Origin: Microseira wollei NIES-4236
GTDB lineage: Bacteria > Cyanobacteriota > Cyanobacteriia > Cyanobacteriales > Aerosakkonemataceae
Reading direction: 5' to 3'
DNA: 64,000 bases
Assembly (NCBI RefSeq): GCF_020521235.1
Contig: NZ_BLAY01000009.1
Coordinates: 1 to 64,000 of the forward strand
Shown piece by piece: positions 60,904 through 64,000 of this stretch (its first letter is position 1; each line of letters starts with the position of its first letter). A program made the translations under genes and the position numbers. The notes below the pieces were generated by a model. It worked only from the letters and a program-made list of their open reading frames with translations. It had not been told where the DNA came from and made no database searches.

Positions 60904-61374
60904 ATGTTGAATGCAAACCCTAACAGCCAAGATTACTTTTTCCTCGAGCTGTCTTCTAAGGTGGAATATGCCCTCTTGGCATTGATAGAAATGGCAAGCC
61001 ACCAGGCTAAATTTGCCCCTGTGACGATCAGCGAGATTGTCAGCAAGCAACCCATTCCCGCTCGCTACCTGGAACAAGTTTTTACCAGCTTGCGGCGGAG
61101 CGGTTTAGTCCACAGCCATCGCGGCTCTAAAGGTGGGTACGTATTAAGTCGCGAACCTTGGCAGATCACCTTGTTAGACGTTATCGCCAGCTTGGAGGGC
61201 GATCGCAAGGAAAAAAAGCAGCCAGATACTTCAACCCTAGAAAAGGATGTGTTGTATAAAATTTGGTATCAAGCCAACGAAGCCTCTCATGGGGTTTTGA
61301 GCCGTTACACTATCCAGGATTTATGCCAGCTCAGGGACGAGCGCAGACAGCAGAATCCGATGTATTACATTTAG
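60904..61374 (+). CDS. Rrf2-family transcriptional regulator 2
   Basis: A 156-residue paralogue of the gene at 56152: LELSSKVEYALLALIEMASH, IPARYLEQVFTSLRRSGLVH, SHRGSKGGYVLSREPWQITL, and a C-terminal NPMYYI. Only one Cys is present, so no Fe-S cluster; this is CymR/CysR-like sensing by protein or metabolite partner. It is divergent from cysE (150 bp), an arrangement that suggests control of cysteine synthesis. DNA target unknown. Confidence 0.9.
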   Translation: MLNANPNSQDYFFLELSSKVEYALLALIEMASHQAKFAPVTISEIVSKQPIPARYLEQVFTSLRRSGLVHSHRGSKGGYVLSREPWQITLLDVIASLEGDRKEKKQPDTSTLEKDVLYKIWYQANEASHGVLSRYTIQDLCQLRDERRQQNPMYYI

Positions 61375-61528
61375 CGCTGGCTTCCAGCAGAGCGGCGAGT
61401 CGCTGTACCACAACTAAATCCAAAAAAATGTAACGAAATTTACCAAATTCCGAATTTCTTCGGGATCGCGGGTTAGGCTACGGATATACATCTAGTTAGT
61501 CAAAAGAACGCGATCGCGAGGAGTATCT

Positions 61529-62818
61529 ATGGTTTTATCGTCATTGCCATCCCTTGAAACCGCTTCACCTGCCCACATTTGCCCATTCGACCAAGCTTGC
61601 AGCTACCTGGAAGCGGCGGCGAAAGAATTACACCTCAACCAAGGGGTAATAGAAATTCTCAGCCACCCGCGCAAAGCCATCACCGTTTCGATTCCGGTCA
61701 AACTCGATAACGGCGAAGTGCAAGTTTTAGTAGGACACCGAGTACAGCACAGCGACATACTTGGTCCCTACAAAGGTGGAACTCGTTACCATCCATCTGT
61801 AACCCTGCGGGAAGTTTCGGCGCTGGCAATGTTAATGACGTGGAAATGTGCATTGCTCGGCATTCCCTACGGCGGTGGCAAAGGCGGCATTGCCATCGAT
61901 CCGACGCACTACAGCGTCGGCGAGTTAGAGCGAATTACCCGCCGTTACACCAGCGAATTAATTAAAGACATCGGTCCTGAGGTAGATATTCCCGCCCCAG
62001 ACGTAGGTACATCCGCTCGTGAAATGGCGTGGATGATGGATACTTACTCAATGAACGTCGGTCATGCCGTACCCGGAGTCGTAACGGGTAAACCGCTTTC
62101 CATCGGGGGTTCCAGGGGAAGGGAAATGGCGACCGGACGCGGCGTGATGATTATTGTACGGGAGGCGCTGGCAACACAAGGCAAGTCTGTTAAAGGCGCA
62201 CAAGTCGTCATTCAAGGTTTCGGAAATGTCGGCGGTGCGGCGGCGCTATTGTTACAAGAAGCTGGGGCTAAAATTTTAGCGGTTTCTGATGCACACGGCG
62301 GCATCTTTTCCCCCGCAGGTTTGGACATTCCAGCATTAAAAGCCTATTATGCCCAGAATCGCAGAAGTCTTGCTGGTTTTCCTGGCAGCTTACCCGTTAC
62401 GAATGCCCAATTATTGGCGCTTCCCTGCGATGTTTTGATTCCCGCTGCGTTAGAAAATCAAATTACCGAGGAAAATTGCGATCGCGTGCAAGCAGAAATG
62501 GTCGTAGAAGCTGCAAATGGCCCGGTAACTTTAGCAGCAGACCTAGCATTAGAGGCGCGAGGCGTTACCATTCTGCCAGATATCTTGGCAAATGCTGGCG
62601 GCGTCGTGGTGAGTTATCTCGAATGGGTGCAGGGTCTATCCTATCTATTTTGGGATGAAGAGCGCGTCAACCGCGAAATGGAACAATTGATGGTCAATGC
62701 CTATCAAAAAGTCGTCCAGCAATCGAAACAGCGGCAGATAACGCTACGGCTAGCAGCTTACACCATCGGCGTCGGTCGCGTCGCCCAAGCACTCACTGAC
62801 CGAGGTCTTTATCCTTAA
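61529..62818 (+). CDS. Glu/Leu/Phe/Val dehydrogenase
   Basis: A 429-residue protein. The N-terminal ELFV dimerisation/substrate domain has GPYKGGTRYHPSVTLREVSA and GIPYGGGKGGIAIDP (catalytic Lys), plus PAPDVGTSAREMAWMMDTYS. The C-terminal Rossmann domain has VVIQGFGNVGGAAALLLQEA. Length and motifs fit glutamate dehydrogenase (2-oxoglutarate + ammonium to glutamate); the 2-oxoacid specificity cannot be read with certainty, so I leave the symbol blank. GAGGAG precedes the ATG. Single gene. Confidence 0.9.
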   Translation: MVLSSLPSLETASPAHICPFDQACSYLEAAAKELHLNQGVIEILSHPRKAITVSIPVKLDNGEVQVLVGHRVQHSDILGPYKGGTRYHPSVTLREVSALAMLMTWKCALLGIPYGGGKGGIAIDPTHYSVGELERITRRYTSELIKDIGPEVDIPAPDVGTSAREMAWMMDTYSMNVGHAVPGVVTGKPLSIGGSRGREMATGRGVMIIVREALATQGKSVKGAQVVIQGFGNVGGAAALLLQEAGAKILAVSDAHGGIFSPAGLDIPALKAYYAQNRRSLAGFPGSLPVTNAQLLALPCDVLIPAALENQITEENCDRVQAEMVVEAANGPVTLAADLALEARGVTILPDILANAGGVVVSYLEWVQGLSYLFWDEERVNREMEQLMVNAYQKVVQQSKQRQITLRLAAYTIGVGRVAQALTDRGLYP

Positions 62819-63459
62819 TTGCTAATTGCTAATTGCTAATTGCTAATTGGTAATTGGGTAATTCCTTGTATATTTCTGTAGGGGCGGGTTTTACCGATCG
62901 CCTTTGAGAGCAACAAATAATATCATGTCCGCTTGAATACCCATAGTTAGGACTGACGCGGTGACAAAGGAAAGCGGTGACGATCTGAGTTTTAATTAAG
63001 GGTGATTTGACGGACATCATATAACTCAAATAAACCCGCCCCATCAGATGCCTAGATGTAGGGTGCGTTAGCGATAGCGTAACGCACCATCCCACTTTGG
63101 TAAGTCCTGTGAATTTTAGAGCCAGATTTTCTTTGTCGCTGCACTCAATTGTAGAATTAGTATTTAAAAAAGTTAAAAATTCATCTTATTTTAACACGGT
63201 CTGACGCTAAACCCTACGTCTTAAAGGAGTATTCTTGCAAAGATATGACTATATCTTTGGAGAGTTGCGACGCTAACTATCACACTACTAGCGTACAGAT
63301 ACCCAGGAATTTTTCCAGAGCCAAATCAGTTCCACTTCTAGAAGAACCAACCCCCAAGTTTGAGTTCCTCTAGGAGAGGGTATGATAGCATTTTCTTCTA
63401 CTTCCATCCAGGGAGCAACCTGAACGCTTGTTTATTAAGATAATTGAATTTTTTTGACA
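62819..63459. other. noncoding gap with short repeats and a MITE-like element
   Basis: TAATTGC run (62818-62855). An element with ATATCATGTCCG and CGGACATCATAT ends (62920-63022) is related to 34907-35047. GGTGCGTTAGCGATAGCGTA plus ACGCACC is an inverted repeat at 63061-63087. TCTAGAAGAACC / CCTCTAGGAGAGG-like arms lie near 63338-63378. No ORF supported. Confidence 0.6.
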
Positions 63460-64000
63460 ATGTTGTATCGTCAGCCACAAAACCTAGAGAAAATCCTAAA
63501 ACGATTGGGATTTCCCCGCCTGCTGGGCTTTCTTCTGGCTGTTTTCTTAGGCATCATAGTTTTCGCTGGGAAAGTATACGCCCAGCAGGTAGTCACCCTG
63601 AACCTGTTGATGACCGCACCCGATGCCCAACCTTGGAAACAAGGTATAGTCAGAGACTTCGAGGCTGAAAATCCAGGCATTCGCATCAATATTATCGAAG
63701 GGCCAAATGCCACAAATTTGCTCGAAGACCTCTATACCTCGGCTTTTATATTGGGCCAATCTCCTTATGACCTGATCAATATGGATGTCATCTGGACGCC
63801 CAAATTTGCTGCTGCTGGGTGGTTATTAGACCTAACCAACCGAATTTCCCCAGAAGAATTAGCAGCATTTTCGGCTAAAGATGTAGAAGGGGGACGTTAC
63901 GAAGGCAAATTGTACCGAATTCCCATGCGTTCCGATGTCGGAATGCTCTACTACCGGGAAGACTTGCTCAGACAAGCAAGATTAAATCCCCCAGAAACCT
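63460..64000 (+). CDS. ABC transporter solute-binding protein (family 1), 3' end outside window
   Basis: The first 180 codons. The ATG at 63460 opens MLYRQPQNLEKILKRLGFPR and a hydrophobic signal (LLGFLLAVFLGIIVFAGKVYA). The mature part has the solute-binding family 1 pattern: LLMTAPDAQPWKQGIVRDFE, NPGIRINIIEGPN, YDLINMDVIWTPKFAAAGWL, RIPMRSDVGMLYYREDLL, as in sugar or trehalose-type ABC transporters. The substrate cannot be fixed without the rest and the permease genes. Confidence 0.85.
   Translation, partial: MLYRQPQNLEKILKRLGFPRLLGFLLAVFLGIIVFAGKVYAQQVVTLNLLMTAPDAQPWKQGIVRDFEAENPGIRINIIEGPNATNLLEDLYTSAFILGQSPYDLINMDVIWTPKFAAAGWLLDLTNRISPEELAAFSAKDVEGGRYEGKLYRIPMRSDVGMLYYREDLLRQARLNPPET

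Noticed and set aside
1..64000. tRNA or rRNA genes
   Set aside because: None was recognised on reading. A covariance search would be needed to exclude a tRNA in the intergenic regions.

Overview
The window reads as the chromosome of a filamentous cyanobacterium. GCGATCGC (HIP1-like) palindromes are scattered throughout, and there are two-partner-secretion exoproteins, CHAT/CHASE2 and DUF928 proteins, a PEP-CTERM protein, a Lls1/pheophorbide-a-oxygenase-like Rieske protein, Nif11-type precursors and abundant short palindromic interspersed repeats. I cannot assign a genus. No rRNA, tRNA or CRISPR was recognised.

Region 1 (1-13 kb) carries cell-surface and signalling genes. Two related two-partner-secretion exoproteins lie on the minus strand (the first runs off the left edge), followed by a subtilisin-like protease with C-terminal calcium-binding repeats, a DUF928 protein, and a CHAT-CHASE2 membrane protein. 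Its interdomain linker is made of seven in-frame copies of a 39-bp repeat. A broken partial duplicate of the last gene follows.

Region 2 (13-35 kb) is a peptide natural-product (RiPP/bacteriocin-like) island and the most interesting part of the window. An export operon (HTH protein, cNMP-C39 peptidase-ABC transporter, HlyD adaptor, parvulin-type PPIase) faces a minus-strand group. That group has an APH-type kinase, a HopA1-like protein, and two tandemly duplicated double-glycine precursors with nearly identical leaders but different Thr/Trp-rich, Cys-free cores. One of these precursors is only 53 aa. Next come two cassettes, each with a Nif11-type precursor containing an Ile-Tyr-Gly motif, a radical SAM/SPASM enzyme and a small conserved protein; their layout resembles the Plp-type splicease systems. 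Two further double-glycine bacteriocin-like precursors are interspersed. A palindromic motif, ACAT-N2-ATGT, recurs upstream of most of these genes. Debris of a second export locus (HTH gene joined to a parvulin remnant, a 5'-truncated parvulin gene) and three copies of a several-hundred-bp segment show that the island has been rearranged. An IscB gene with an upstream candidate omega RNA sits inside it.

Region 3 (35-64 kb) opens with a DUF2808 protein and a Rieske oxygenase. It is then mainly a sulfur-assimilation island: sbpA-cysT-cysW-NIL, a second NIL gene, a second sbpA, TauE/SafE-family anion exporters (one with DUF1634), three CadD-like transporters, an APC permease, two Rrf2 regulators, a CysR-like regulator, cysA and cysE. 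Many of these genes are damaged: sbpA2 and a secreted protein have single in-frame stops, one cadD is frameshifted, the permease is split by a palindromic element, and cysE has a 5' frameshift and a 3' insertion of an iscB element that itself has an in-frame stop. A TACNGTA motif recurs upstream of several genes here. The window ends with a Glu/Leu-type dehydrogenase and the start of an ABC-transporter solute-binding protein.
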